Below, one piece after another: positions 23,088 through 35,855 of a DNA stretch of 64,000 nt. The notes beneath the pieces are model-generated. The model was given only the letters and a program-made list of their open reading frames with translations. It was not told where the DNA came from and searched no databases. The translations under genes were made by a program, and so were the position numbers. The stretch is from Pisolithus tinctorius. Its lineage: Eukaryota > Basidiomycota > Agaricomycetes > Boletales > Pisolithaceae. Location: positions 434,001 to 498,000 of the forward strand of contig JANFAH010000040.1 in the NCBI GenBank assembly GCA_024663395.1, written 5' to 3'. Positions within the stretch are counted from its first letter, which is position 1. Each line of letters starts with the position of its first letter.

Positions 23088-25036
23088 GTATCCCCCTCTT
23101 AGGAACCAAACCCTTGAGGTTCCATAGGGAAATATGCTCAGAGGGTTACACAGTGAGGTTGCATGACTAAGAGTGGGTCTGAGTGCACACACAATGCCAA
23201 GGGTGAGCCTGAGGGCTGGGAAAAAGGCCAGCAATGACCGGAGGTCCAGTAGATTGGACTGGAATGGCATAAGCCAGGTTTGTGGGCAAGGGTCAAGACT
23301 GAGGACTGTTCTGGGAACCTGGGGCCAGAGAAGCGACAATAAGTGGGCTGGAGACCAGTCTAGGAGGCTGCCAGACAGTTCAGCAGGCTGGGACAAGGCA
23401 AAGCCAAGTCTGGAAGTGATTAGACCAGCTGGACAGGGGTTTCCAGAGACAGCGAAAGCTGAAACCCATGTTTCAGAGGGCCAGAGTTGCAATCTGGAGC
23501 TGGGTTAAGGCAAAACGCAGGCTGGGAATGGCCAGGCAAGGCCTAGGGGTGTGCTTCAGAGCTGGGTCAGGGAAAACCAGAGGCTGAAGATGTGCAGGGG
23601 ACCAGTAATGTCCAACAAATGTACCAGGGGTGTGCCACCAGGGCCAGAGGTGTGCTTCAAAGCTGGTTCAGGGCAACATGGAGGCCAAGAGGGTCCAGAG
23701 AGGTCTGGAGATGACCAAAAGATGGTCCAGGGGTGTAGCAACATGGTTCTGAGTGACACTGGAGTGACACAAAGGCCAGGTGGGTGCAGGGAAGGCCAGA
23801 AAACTGGTCTAGGAATGCACTGGCTGGACTGGGAGTGTGCTGCAGGGGTACAGCAGGTCACAAGAAGTGCCAGAAGGCCAGGATGGGTCCCAGGTCTGCT
23901 CCAGGGGGTCATGGGGTCTGAAAGTGTGTATCTACAGAAAAAGAAAACAGATAACAGAAAACCAAGAAAACATATAACAAGGAAACAGGAGACTGGAGCT
24001 AGAGGCAGGGGTCAAAGCCAAAGGCTGAGACTGAGGGTGGCTCAGGCCAGGGGTGGCAAAAGCCAGAGACTGAGACCAGGAGTGGTGAAGCCAGTTGTGC
24101 TAAAGCAACTGGTCTGGAGAAAACAGCAAGACCGAAGACTGGTCAAGGGGACAGAAGGCTGGGAAGCCCAGGAACCGGTCTGAGGGTCAGAGAGGGCAGG
24201 TGGGGACTGGTCTGGGGCCAAAGAAGACCAGAAGTACCAGCTGAAGACTGGTCTGTTGGTCAGGAAGGGCTGGAAAGGCTAGTGGGAGACCAGTTTGGAC
24301 CTGGACAGGGCTGTAAGGCCAGAAATGCCAAAGGAAGGCTGGTACGGGCTTGGGCAGGGCTGGAGCAACTGGCTGAAGGCATTGGAGAGGTTTGGGGTGG
24401 TCAGAGGTGACCTGAGGTGCAATCTAGCTGGTGGGCTGACAACTGGAGGCCAAAACAGTGTAGGCTGGTGGGCTAACACTGAGACTGGGGTAACCAGGGG
24501 TAGCAAGATGCAAACCTGAGGCCAGGAGTGGCAAGACTGGGTGCCAAGCACCTTGGAACAGGCTGGACAAGCTTCTGGAGGTCAGTGAGGGACTAGGGGC
24601 TGTCTAGAACAGCTAGAGTTTGGTTTGGAAAAGGACTGGAGGACCTGACATATCTAGGCATGAACCAGGGACCAGCAGGTCATAAGACTGGTTCAATGAA
24701 GGCCTATGGATGCTGGCAGGAGGTGAGCCTGGGTGTTGAGTCTGGTTTAGGGGTGTCCAGAGCTGGTTGGAAGTGGGTTATCCAGTGGTGAGAAGCCTGA
24801 AGGCCAAAAGGGCCATTGGAGGACCGGTTCAGGGGGTCTGGAGACCAGGTGAGGCCTAGGAGTTGTCCAGCCAAAAGGCTGACAACAGGAGGCTGAGACT
24901 GGTGAGACCGGTGAACACACAACCACTGAGGCTGAGGACCACCAAGACAGTGAGACTGGAGTACCAACACAAATGTCAAGGGCTGGGAGCAACCCAGGGC
25001 AGGTGGTTTGGGAGTGTTTCAGTATGCAAGGACCGG
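23088..25036. other. Interior of the non-coding LTR element, sense-downstream part
   Basis: Purine-rich on plus, dominated by degenerate ACTGG, CCAGG and GGTCTGG words. Open stretches are many but low in complexity and match no protein. At 23088 the polypurine tract (GTATCCCCCTCTTAGG on plus) abuts the LTR. Confidence 0.7.
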
Positions 25037-26840
25037 TGTCACACACCAAAGGTGTTGTGGACATGGTTACAGCTGACTTTGCCTAACTCGTTGATGAGTT
25101 GTGCACAATGCCCATGCATGCAGATGAAGACTAAAGGCCTCATGGGTAGAAAGACTGCTGGATGTGAACAGTCATCCTTTGCACAAGAACGAGTTGTCAG
25201 TGCTAAAGAGAAAAGAGGAAGCGAGTTAAGCGCACATTAAAGGTTTTTAGCACCCATGTATGGCATTCCGGTTTTCGTCATATCTCCACCATTTCCAAAG
25301 ATATCGACTCAGTTCTCACACTCGCTTAAAGTGCTCAGCCCCATGATTCTTCCTTCCAAATTTGGAGAGGATCCTCGCACCCTGCATGTTTCTACAGCAC
25401 TCCATCCATCAGACACTCATTTCGCTAAGTCTGTTGGTCATGGCCACCTCTTTGTTGATCATCTCACTTGTCTCATTTGCCAGAGACAGTGGCTACATAT
25501 ATCTGCCAGGCATTCCCACCAGCTTCCATCCTGAAGCCCCCTGGTTCATCCCATCATTGTCAGCCCTGTCTTGTCCCATGCAGCTTGGTCAGCATGTTCT
25601 CCTTGTCAGTATGACTTCCAGAAGGACATTCTTTGGTTGCCTCAGGTCTGTCACTCAGTTAGAAAGGTCTTATGTGGTTGTTTCAGTCTCCCCGGTTGAT
25701 GAAGCATATGGATCATTCCTCCTTGCTCCCTGCACCATCTTTGTTCCAATCTTGTCCATCATTCTTCCTACATTGCGACAGCTGCAGCATAATCTACTGT
25801 CCTCCAGCCTCCCTGATCGCATTCATGATGAGTATGACATGCATCTTGCCTTCTTACTGCAAGATCCAGCAGAAGATGTCCCCCCTTCTCCTCCTCCATC
25901 AGAACCCCATCCATGAAGTTTTTGTTAACTTCACTGAGAGGATGGAAGGGTGGGAGACATGATCACATATGCTCTCATTGCCCCACAGACCCCCAACACC
26001 CTAGCCCCCTTTGACACCTGACTCATGCCCTTCAATTCTGGAATTAATACTTCCCTATCTGGAAACACTGTCCATCTGTTATGCTGTCTTTGGATCTAGA
26101 GATGTCTCTGCCGAGATCTAACTTGCATCGCCACCCCCTAATGTGATATCAGTGCGCTTACTCAGTTTCTGATTCTATTTGACTCATTTTGTGATATTTT
26201 GACTATCCTTGACTCATTCATTGCCAATACTTACCAATCTTCTTTGCTTGCTTACTTTTCATTTCTTGCTTACTCATCATGATTACTCAGTCCTTACTCA
26301 TTACTTACCAAGTGTTTGTGCCTTGTTTGTCATGGGCTGTCCCCCCCCCACAGTATATAAACCCCCCATGTACTTAGCTACCAGGAAGTAATCAGAAGCC
26401 ATTCACTCAGCAGTCAGTCAGTTCTTCAGTGCATAACTTGTTGTTGACAGTTGAGGCTCCACGAAGGGGTCTATCTGCCTCCATCCATCATCTGCAGTCT
26501 TATCCACACTTAGTCAGCACTCTTGCTTAGTCATCCATCCAACTCCTGGTAACTCGTCATTGACTTGCACCAGGAGCACATCTTATCAAAGTCCATCATC
26601 CCAAGTCCTTTTGGCTGAACACCTTCACTCTGTTCAGCATCCCCCATCCAATCATCACTTGCTTGTCTTCTCCTGCATAACTCGTTGTCAACTTGTGCTA
26701 GAAGCACCTGCCATTGAAATTTCCCCCTCTTAGATTTTTCTGCAGTCCAGGTTCCACAGAGGCACACCACCACTCACACATCATTTGTCTTTTGTGTTGG
26801 TTTTGGTTGGTTTTCACCACCTTTCCACACTTTGACTCAC
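25037..26840 (+). mobile_element. Solo-LTR-like copy of a 1.8-kb LTR family, copy B
   Basis: Starts TGTCACACACCAAAGG and ends TTTGACTCAC. It matches 34025-35855 along its whole length and 13985-14505 at its 3' third. A promoter-like TATATAA occurs at 26353-26359. Flanks are ACCGG (25032-25036) and ACTGG (26841-26845), a 5-bp duplication with one CG-to-TG type change. Composition differs sharply from the purine-rich interior around it. Internal coding of the parent element is not in the window. Confidence 0.7.
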
Positions 26841-26845
26841 ACTGG

Positions 26846-29800
26846 TTCAAGGAACTGGGGACCAGTGTGCAGGGACCAAGTGAGGTTGTGCCAAGGGCAC
26901 CAGAGAGGTAGTGGACAGGGGCTTGGAAAAGTGTAGGTCACTAGCAAGGTCCCTTATCCCCCTCTTAGGGTAGACTTCCCAAGTCTACAGGGGTACAAGG
27001 TGTGGGCTAGGACCACTGAGAGGAGTACTACCACTGGAGATGTAAGTCCAAGTACTGAAAACATGGAGACTGGCTTAACAGGTGTCAAGGCCAGTTCTGG
27101 GAAGCTTTTACAAGGCCAGAAAAAGCTTTAAAACCAGAGACACAAGACTGGTGTGGGACACTACCTCCAGGTAGCGTGCAAATAGGGGAAAGCTGTAGGG
27201 AAAATCCCTAGGCTCAACACAAGGGGTGCTGAGTAGGAAGGAGACATAGAATGCGATGGTAGAGTCAGTCAAAGAGTCAAATGTGGGTCATGGAATTTAA
27301 TTCCACAGAGTCGAAGGTAGGGATAGACTTGCTTTTGAAATTCCAGATGACAATCTTGCACTGACAAAGTAACTCTGAGATGAATTAAGTGCATGGGAGA
27401 GGAAAACGAGTACTAGCAGAACAAGGACACAAAGACACAGTAGATGCAGTAGATGCAGTAGATGCAAAGATACAGATACACAGTGGACATGGGGGACATG
27501 AAGACTCTTTGAACTCTTTAGACTCACACAAGACACAGAATGTGGGTCCTCAAAAGATGATTCTCATTTCGTTGCTGAGGTGGAATTATATAGTACATGG
27601 ATAGTAAGGTACTGATCGGAGAAATGTGGGGTGGGTGAAGCAAAACTCTGAAAAATAAAGGGGGTGACATGTCAGACATCAAAGCCATACAGCAACATGT
27701 GAAAACAAACTGTAAGGTAGTAACTGAGAAAAACAACAGGAAAGATGGGTATCTTCTGACAGGACGAGTGTACACTGTACCGTAGAGTGGAATGCGAAGG
27801 GTAGAGGCCATAGGTAGAAAGGGGTTCTTGCATTGTGGAGAAAGGTTCATGGGAAAGGAATGAGAGTGGTAACCAGAGTTTTTACTGATGATCTGTGTGG
27901 TTTCCTGGCTATGTGGCAAGGCAAGGGTTGAAGTGGCACAACTGTGGAATTCTGGATAGATGTATGTCAGGTTGATGTTGACATGGAATTTTGGGACGAT
28001 GACTGGTGTGTGTTATTGATGGACAGGGGAGCTCCAAAGGTTCGACAGGCAAGGCAGTGCATGAGGCAGATGGAATAATTCCGAAGATGACAGATGTGGA
28101 TGGTAATGGTGGAATTTAGGTGTTGGCATCCCTATTTCAGCCTCAGGGAGTATACTACTCCCTACACTGGCAGGGCAGGCTGGACTGGTACAGAGATAGT
28201 AAGGAGTGTCAGAGTCAAAAATAAGGGTATGAAGGCCGGAACCAGAGCCCGAGAGGAAGCAAGGCTGGTAAAGGCTGGCAGGCCAAAGACAACTGGTAAA
28301 ACCAGAGTCAGGAGAGTGAGTAGGACTGGAGTTCTGGGGTCAATGGTGGGGTGACAGTAGTGATGGTTAGGGGGAAGGTGAGGGGTCAGCTAGTACCTGA
28401 AGGGGCCTTGCAAACATACAAGTTCCAGGGCAAGTGGGTGAGCTGGGAAACAGACTGGCAGAGTCAGGGGTTTGTCAGATGGGCTGAAGCCCAGGGTGTC
28501 TTGCAAGCAAATTCATGCTCCAAGGTGGGGTTGATGTCAGGGGGGTTAGCAAACTTTAGTATTAGGTGGGGATAGGTGACTGCACTACACTCAGCCACCA
28601 ATGGGTGCCTACTGAGTGGGCTAGTCAGTTCCCTACAACCTAGGTACTTCAATTCCTAATGAGTTGACAAGGCTGGTTGAACAGGGGGTTGGAGACCAAG
28701 AGAGAACCAAGACTGGGTCAACCAAGGACCAGAAAGAGGTGCTAGGTCAAGACCATAGCACTGGGGTAGAGGACAGGGGTAGTTCCAGGAGGAGGGAGAG
28801 GCCCAAAGGCCAAATGAGTGACAGGGGAGTAGCATAGAGTTACCCAAAGGGTATCAGAGGCCAAGGGAGGCCGGAGATGGGAGACCAGCCAAAAGAAATG
28901 AGTTTGGAGCAAGCAAGACTGGTCAGGGGCCATGAGGAAGTCCAGCAATGAAACACTGGAAAAGAGGAGGAAGGCCAGAGTCAGCAAGACCAGTCAGGGG
29001 CTATAAGGAAGTCTGGAAATGACAGGCTGGACAAGGCTGACAAGACCTAGTGAGGGAGGGAAGACCAGAACTCAGGAGACTGGTCATAAAGGAGTCCAGA
29101 GGTGGAAAAACCAGACACAAGTGGGAGGACTGGAGTTAGCAAGTCCAGTCTGGGGCTAAAAAGCCAGGTGAAGCCAAGGGACTGGCAGGATGAGCCAGGA
29201 CCACAAGTGGACCAGAGTTGGCAAGTCTGAACCAGGGCTGTAAAGCTGGGTGAAACCAAAGGTCTGGCAGGACAAGCCAGGAGGGACACCAGGGGACTGG
29301 AGTGATGCACTAATTGACCTGTCTCTACTGAGACCACCAGTTTGGCTTCTGGTGTACCAGAGTACCAACTTGTTGACCCAGTTAGGATCCTGGGGTAGAC
29401 TCTTAACTGTTTTGTCTCAACTGAGACCACTGGTTTTGGCTTCCAGAGTACAGAGTTACCAACTTGTTAACCTGGTTAGGATCCCAGGGTGGACAGAGGA
29501 CAGGGAAAGGACTGGAAATGGGGTCAGGGACCAGGATAGGGGCCAGAGAACTGGCAGACTGGTCCTAGACCAAAAATCAGGGGCAAGGAGCAAGTCCAAA
29601 GGGCTAGCATGCCCAGGGGGTGCCTCTAAGTGAAAAGAGAGGCCAGCAGAGAGGTCAGGGACCAGGCTAAGGGCCAGAGGGCTGGCAGACTGGTCCTAGA
29701 CCAAAACAGAGGTGTCATGCACTACCTAAGACCACCAGAGCTGGGGTCTGGTTCAAGTCCAAAGGACAAGCACCATCCTGAGGCCAAGGTGACTGGTGCA

Positions 29801-30825
29801 GGACTGGGACAAGGGACAGGGGACCCAGGAGGGGTCTGTGAGGAACAGGAGGTTCTGAGGAAAGCCAGGACTGGTCCAAGACCTAGTAACAGGTCCAGGC
29901 AAGTCTGGGTGAGGTGGCTGAATCACACTGGGGCCAGGAGGGCCAGTAACAAAGGACAGGAGGCCAAGAGAAGTGGCAAGCCAGCTTCAGACAAGTTTGG
30001 GTGAGTGTGGACAAGCCAACCCAGGGCTGGACAGGCTGGTGACAGACAGTCTGGAGACTGGAAAGGGGGTCCAGGGCTCCAAGGCCAGTGTAGCAAAGGC
30101 CAAGGGTGGAGACCAGACCCAAAAACCACTGAAACCAAGTGCCAATGGGGAACTGTAGGGAAGGTGTTGAGGGCCAGGACTGGCCAATTCCAGGCCTGGG
30201 GGCTGCACCAGAGGTGCACAGAGGTCTGGAGACCAATATTGGGGAGTCAGGAGGTCAAACAAGTGATGAGATCCCAGTGCTCAGTACAGTAGAACTGGAT
30301 GAAGACAGCTGGGCTAGAGAGCTGGGATGACTGAGGTAAGGACTGTGGTGAAGACCGGGGTGACCAGCCAGAGGTCAGAGACAGCTTGGGGGAGCTAACA
30401 GAAGTGAGTCTGGTTGTTGAGGCTGGCTCAGGGGCAAGTCTGGAGGGTAACTCCAACCTGGAAATGGGCTCAGGCATGAACCTGGGTTGGTGGTGAGTCT
30501 GGATGGTGAGTCTGACTCAGGGGTTGACATGGCCGGTCTGGAGTCAGGAAGAAATGAGTGGCAGGAAGGGGTCAGGAGTGAGGGAGTGGATGCATTAAGC
30601 TTTGACCACTAAGGACATAGTGTCAGGGGTAATGCAACCCAGGGGTGTGCAGAGTGCCAAGGGTCACCAGTTACCTCTCTGCTTTAGCAGAGACCTCTGG
30701 GTTGGGCTCCAGAGTCAGATGAGAGGTAGCCTGATGAGTCCTGATGGGCAAGGTCATGGGTAGGGGCTCTAGAGCAGGACCTAGACATGATGAAGTGACT
30801 TGCACAAGTGTGAGTCAGAATATAC
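26846..30825. other. Interior of the non-coding LTR element, sense-upstream part
   Basis: The same ACTGG/CCAGG-rich sequence resumes, with a second TATCCCCCTCTTAGG motif near 26956 like the one beside the LTR at 23088. From about 27290 to 28130 the composition is more ordinary, with three copies of the 9-mer GTAGATGCA at 27440-27466. No retroviral domain could be read in any frame. Confidence 0.65.
30813..30823 (-). promoter_or_regulatory. Self-priming primer-binding site of the non-coding element
   Basis: Two bases inside the LTR, the minus strand reads ATATTCTGACT. The exact complement AGTCAGAATAT lies on the minus strand within the LTR (31232 down to 31222), with a TATTTAA box 27-33 nt upstream (31265-31259). 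The 11-nt length and 2-nt spacing are the same as in the chromovirus at 22107-22117. Confidence 0.7.
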
Positions 30826-31748
30826 TGTCAAGTACAGGTTTACCCTCAGGTGACCAGGCTTCAAGACCAGGTGACAGGGGCTAAGTCCCAGGTGGCCAAA
30901 GTCAAGGCTGGGAGACAGGGGCCAAGTCTGGTTGGACTGGAGTTGAGGCCAGAGGTTAGGGGCTAAGTCCAGAGGACTGGACTTAAGGTCGGGAGCGTGG
31001 GAATAAGACCGGTAGCGTGGGAAACTGACCGGTGTTGGAGTGCACACAGAGGGAAGCTGGTCCAGAGTTGGATCTACCTCCCTTGGTCTCAGCTTATGTG
31101 CTGTACCCTTATGCAAGCTGGGGAGAGGTCTGGGACAGGGGCTGGGGATAGCCTAAGGCTTGGCCTTAGCTATAGAGTAGTCTCAGGGTGTAGTACAGGA
31201 GTTGAGGGTAATACTTAATTGATATTCTGACTGGGGTGCTACAAAGTATGTACAAGGGTTAAATACATGAGGCTGGTCCAGGATAATGAACATAGAGCTG
31301 GCCTTGTTAATAAGCTATTAGCAAGAAGATTAGCAAGAGAGTGGACAGCCACAGTGGCTGTGCTGAGGCTAACAGCCAAAGTCCAGGGGACTGGCATAAC
31401 TGGAGTCAGACACAGGTTTGTACAGTAAGCAAGATCAGCAAAGGGGACTAGACTAAATATAGTACAAACAAAGGAAAACAGACTGGAGTTATGTCTGGGT
31501 GACCTGGACATGGACCTGGGAGGATCAGGATGGAGCAGTGCAAGGCTGGGAGGCCAGAATGGACTGGAGATAGGGGTAAAAGACCAGACTTGAGTTATTC
31601 AGGCTGGAGTTGGGTTATCTAGGACTGGGTTGTGTCCTCTAGGCTGGAGTTAGGTTTACTAGGCCAGACTAGGACCAGACTTGACCAGAGCTAGGGGCTA
31701 GGGGTCTGGACTGGACTGGGATTGAGTCTGAGAGTCATCGATATGACA
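30826..31748 (-). repeat. LTR of the non-coding element (sense 5' LTR)
   Basis: 923 bp, TGTCAAGTAC...ATATGACA on plus, followed by the CAAAG duplication at 31749-31753. Carries the TATTTAA box and self-priming 11-mer, which predict U3 about 516 and R plus U5 about 407 bp. Confidence 0.92.
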
Positions 31749-31753
31749 CAAAG

Positions 31754-33403
31754 GACAATGGATATGTCAAGCAAGTGATCACTGTGTCACTCCTGGAATC
31801 TCTGTTCCTTCAAGTCCTGAAGGAAGAGACTGTGAAGAGTGTGTGGGGTGTCCTCACTGACCTTTTCCAAAACTGCTCTCACATTGTTGCAATCAACCTT
31901 CAGAGAAAACTCCAAGAATCCTGCTGTTTGGCAAAAGGTGATGTCTGCACTCACTTCAACAAGATGTGCACACTGTGCAAACAACTTGCTGCACTTGGAC
32001 AGTCAATCACAGATGATGACTTTGCAGCTATCATCCTCAGTTCACTTCCCACTTCTTACAACTCCAACCTCACAGCTATGATGTCTTTGGCCCTAGTCAT
32101 GCAAAAAGACCTATCTCTGGAGTTCATCATTAAAGTAATTTCCAATGAATATGATAGGTGCCAAATGTGGATGAAAAGGGGCAACTCTGGAAACTCTGGA
32201 AATTCTGAAGATGCAGCTTACTCAGCAAAGGATGGAAAGAAGTCCACTTGCAAAAATTGTGGAAAGAAAGGTCATGGCAAAGACCAATGCTGGGAAGAGG
32301 GTGGTGGAAATGCTGGGCAAGCACCCAAGTGGTTCCAGAACAAGGGCAAAGGGAAAAAGAAGGAGAAAGGCACTGGAAAAGCAGCCACTGTGGCCAGTGC
32401 ATCAGCCAGCTTGAGCATGCAGACCAGTGCTGACTTGGAACCTGATGGAGTTTGGCTAGCACACCCACAGGACAATGACTGGCTAACAGAAATTGTGGAG
32501 GAAGAAATTCTGAACCCCCAGGATATTGTTATTGACAAAGAAGATGCATATACAAACACCTATGACCATGCTCTACTCACAGGCAAAAACCTAAATTCTG
32601 CAGAAGAGATCATCCTGTTTGACTCCAGTGCTTCATGTCATATGTCCTCCTACTGCAGAAAATTCCTTGACTACAAGCCAATCATTCCTAAACCTATCAC
32701 TGCTGCCAACAACCACACCTTTCATGCCATTGGGAAAGGTGACCTCACAATCTCACTCCCAAATGGCACTGTGCAAACCCATATTCCACTCAAGGACATG
32801 CTCTATGCTCCCAAGATGGGAATCACACTTGTTTCTGTCAGCAAACTTGATGTTGCTGGGTATGCAGCATTATTCCAAGACAACCATTGTCAAATTTTTG
32901 ATGCTTGGAAAAAGAAAGTAGCTGAAATTCCAATGCAAAAAGGCCTCTACTGCCTCAAACAAGCTCATCGCACCTTTGCAGGCCTAGCTAAGGCCATGGA
33001 ATCCCTCACCATGGAGGAGATACACATCAGGCTTGGCCACATCACTCCTGAAGCCATCCAGTGCATGCTGAAGGATGGCATGATCAGCAGAATTAAACTG
33101 GACAAAGTGCATTCCACCATGGGTGCATGCAATTCATGTGAATATGCCAAAGCAACTTGGAAGCCCATTGGGAAGGAGTGCAACCCACCCTGCTGTGAAC
33201 ATCTAGGTGATGAGGTCCACACAGATCTCTGGGGACCTTCTCTGGTCCAAACCCCTGGCCACAGTCAGTATTATGTGTCATTTATGGACAACCACACCTG
33301 CTACACCAAGCTGTACCTCCAGAAGACAAAAGCCAAGACCTTCACATTGTACAAGGCCTACAAAGCATGGCTGAACATGCAGTTTGACACCAAAGTCAAG
33401 TGA
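31754..33403 (+). pseudogene. Copia gag C-terminal part, protease and integrase start
   Basis: The gag frame continues beyond the nested insertion. It carries the UBN2-like region (THFNKMCTLCKQLAALG, FAAIILSSLPTSYNSNL), a zinc knuckle CKNCGKKGHGKDQC (CX2CX4HX4C), a protease motif LFDSSASCHMSS where DSG/DTG is usual, so the catalytic Gly is Ser, an integrase zinc-binding region (IHIRLGHITPEAIQCML ... CNSCEYAK) and the first integrase Asp (HTDLWGP). The frame ends at a TGA after FDTKVK, where relatives continue into the second catalytic Asp block. Confidence 0.88.
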
Positions 33404-34024
33404 CTTTGCTTGCATTGTGGGGGAGAATATCTTAGTGTGGAATTTTCGGAATATCTGAAATTCCAAGGCACAGAATGATGCATAACCATCCATGATACCC
33501 CCAAACACAATGGAGTTGCAGAACAACTCAACCGAACACTTGTTGAGCACATACATGCAATGATTCATGCCAGTGGCCTACCCAAGAACCTCTGGGGGGA
33601 GGCCATCATGCATGTGACCTGGCTCAAAAATTGCTTGTTGACTCGCCATCTAGGCACAAAAACTCCCTACAAAATGCTCTACCAAAGACCACCCAACCTC
33701 TCAAAAATTCTGTCTGGGGATGTCATGTCAAGGTCCATGACACCTCTGGCTCCAAGCTAGACATGTGAGCCTGAGATGGACACTGGGTAGGTTTTAATCC
33801 TGAGAGCAATGGCCACCACATCTACTGGCCTGACACATGAGCAATCAGAATTGAAAGAAGTGTCATTTTCGAGTGCTGAGATGTGTCTGTACCACATGGT
33901 GTGCCACTCAAGGGGGAGCAGGGGAATTCCAACACCTCAGGAAGAAATTCCGAAGCCTCAAAACAAAATTCAGAAGCCTCAGAACGAAATTCTGCAGCTT
34001 CACAAGGAAATTCCAAGGCCCTGC
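33404..34024 (+). pseudogene. Copia integrase core end and linker
   Basis: After the stop the sequence still reads as integrase in the same region: GGEYLSVEFSEYLKFQGTE, then TPKHNGVAEQLNRTLVEHIH with the catalytic Glu replaced by Gln (AEQLNR where AERxNR is usual). A linker with a short repeat (SEAS/KPQN...) follows, and the sequence is cut at 34024 by the 1.8-kb solo LTR. Confidence 0.75.
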
Positions 34025-35855
34025 TGTCACACACCAAAGGTGTTTGGTGAGGTGGACATGGATATAGCTGATGGATGGAAATGAAGACCATAGCCCTCAT
34101 GCAAAGAAGGACAGCCAGAAATGTTGGCAGTCATCCCTTGCACAAGAACAAGTCATCAATGCCAAAGAAAAAGAAGGAAGTGAGTTAAGTGCCAGTTAAA
34201 ATTCTTAAGTGCCTGTGTATGGCATTCCAGTTTTCAACATATCTCTGCCATTTCTGCAGATACCAAAATCATTCCCACACTTGCTTGTAGTGCTCAGCCA
34301 TGCGATCCTACCTTCCAAAATTGGAGAGGATCTGTGCACTCCACACATTTCTACAGCACTCCCTCCAAAAGACACTCATTTTGCTAATTCTTCTGATATG
34401 GCCACCTCCACATCAATCATTTCGCTTGTCCCCTTTGCTAGGGACCATGGCTACATATCTCTACCAGGAGTCCCTACCAGCTTCTGTCCTGAAGCATCCT
34501 GGTACATCCCACCCTTGTCTGCCCCCTCTCAGCCCATCCAGCTAAGACAGCACATTCTTTTTGTCAGTATGACCTCTAGGAGGACATTCTTTGGTCACCT
34601 CAGGTCTGTCATTCACTTGGAAAGGTCTTATGTGGTCATGTCAGTCTCTCCAGTACAAGGCACATATGGATCCTTCATCCCTGCTCCCTGCAATGTCTTC
34701 ATACCAGTCTCATCCATCATTCTTCCAAAATTGTGACAACTACAGTATAATCTACTGTTCTCCACTCTCCCTGATCGCATTCATGACAAGTATGATGCAC
34801 ATCTTGCCTCCTTGTTGCAAGATACAGCAGAAGATGCTCCCCCTTCATCCTCTCTTCCAACAGAGCCTCATTCATGAAGTATTTATTTGCTTCACTGAGA
34901 GGATGGTTTGGGGAGGAAAGTTGCGATCCCCCATGCTCCTGTCACCCCACAGACCCCCAAAGCTTGACCCCTGTTGACATCTGACTCACCCTGTCTGTTT
35001 TTGGATGTACTATATTGGCATCAGATCAGCACTGCCTCTCTGTCATCCCACTTTGGCCCAAAGGCAATCTCTTTGAGATGTGACATGCACAGCCTCCCCC
35101 TAATGCAATTCCAGTGCGCTTTCCCAGTTCCTGACATTACTTGACTCATACTTTGACATTCTGACTGTCTTTGACTCACCTACTGCCAATACTTACCAAT
35201 CTTTTGACCTTGCTTACTGATTCTTTGCTTTTTGGCTTACTTATCCTTACCAATGCTTACCAATGCTTTCTAAGATGATTACCCATCACTTACATTCCTT
35301 ACTCATCAGTTACCAATCACTTACCAAGTGTTTGCACCTTGTTTTCCATAGGCAATGCCCCTGTACTGTATATAAATCACTGTACTTAGGTAGCTGAATA
35401 AGAAGAAGACATCAGAGAGCCCCTCTTGCTTGCATTTTTATCATCACTCAGTGAATCATTCATCAGTTTCGATAGTTGAGGCTTTATTAAGGGTCAAACT
35501 ATCATCTACTTTGCTTATTATCATCTATCATCAATCTACTTTGCTCCAAGTCCTCCCTGAGCTCAGTGCAGCTCAGAGAATTGAATTAAGTCACCATCCA
35601 TCCTTCTGTAGGCTGACAGCAGTCTACCCTATTGCATTCTATCACATTCTTGCTCCCTCTTCATCAGGAGCACCCCCAACCCTCAGCACTTGTCTTTGAG
35701 TGTTGTAGCTTGCAAGAACCCACCCAAATCAAAGGTTCTACCATCTAGGTACTGCATAGGCACACCACCACTTGCTCTTTTTGTCTTTTGTGTTGGTTTT
35801 AGTTGGTTTCCACCACTGAACCTCACTTTGACTCACACCACAGATAGTTGAGCAA
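34025..35855 (+). mobile_element. Solo-LTR-like copy of the 1.8-kb LTR family, copy C
   Basis: Starts TGTCACACACCAAAGG and ends at TTTGACTCACA; matches copy B (25037-26840) throughout, with many CG/TG type differences and small indels. It has a TATATAA box at about 35369. It separates Copia integrase from RT. The flanking bases (CCTGC before, CCACA after) do not form a duplication, so the ends may have decayed or the boundary is a few bases off. Confidence 0.65.

Larger units (their letters stand above)
16312..31748 (-). mobile_element. Large non-coding LTR retrotransposon (LARD-like), sense strand minus
   Basis: Inserted in Copia gag with a perfect 5-bp TSD, CAAAG at 16307-16311 and 31749-31753. 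The LTRs begin TGTCAAGTA and end ATATGACA on the plus strand. Removing the nested chromovirus (16661-22514) and the solo LTR (25037-26840) leaves about 7.8 kb. The interior has no recognisable gag, protease, RT, RNase H or integrase. Orientation is set by a polypurine tract abutting the LTR at 23088 (reads AAGAGGGGGATAC on minus) and by the primer-binding site at 30813-30823. Three related LTR copies occur: the nested one here and solo LTRs at 50195-51096 and 57004-57906. Confidence 0.88.

Noticed and set aside
23500..24200. Long open stretches on both strands (for example 210 codons at 23551-24183)
   Set aside because: They come from low-complexity purine-rich sequence; the peptides are repetitive Gly/Gln/Arg and match no domain.
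26353..26359. TATATAA at 26353 as the promoter of a cellular gene
   Set aside because: It lies inside the repeated LTR sequence and recurs in the copy at 34025-35855, so it is the LTR's own promoter.
34025..35855. Target duplication for the third copy of the 1.8-kb LTR family
   Set aside because: Flanks CCTGC and CCACA do not match, so I kept the boundaries approximate and claim no TSD.
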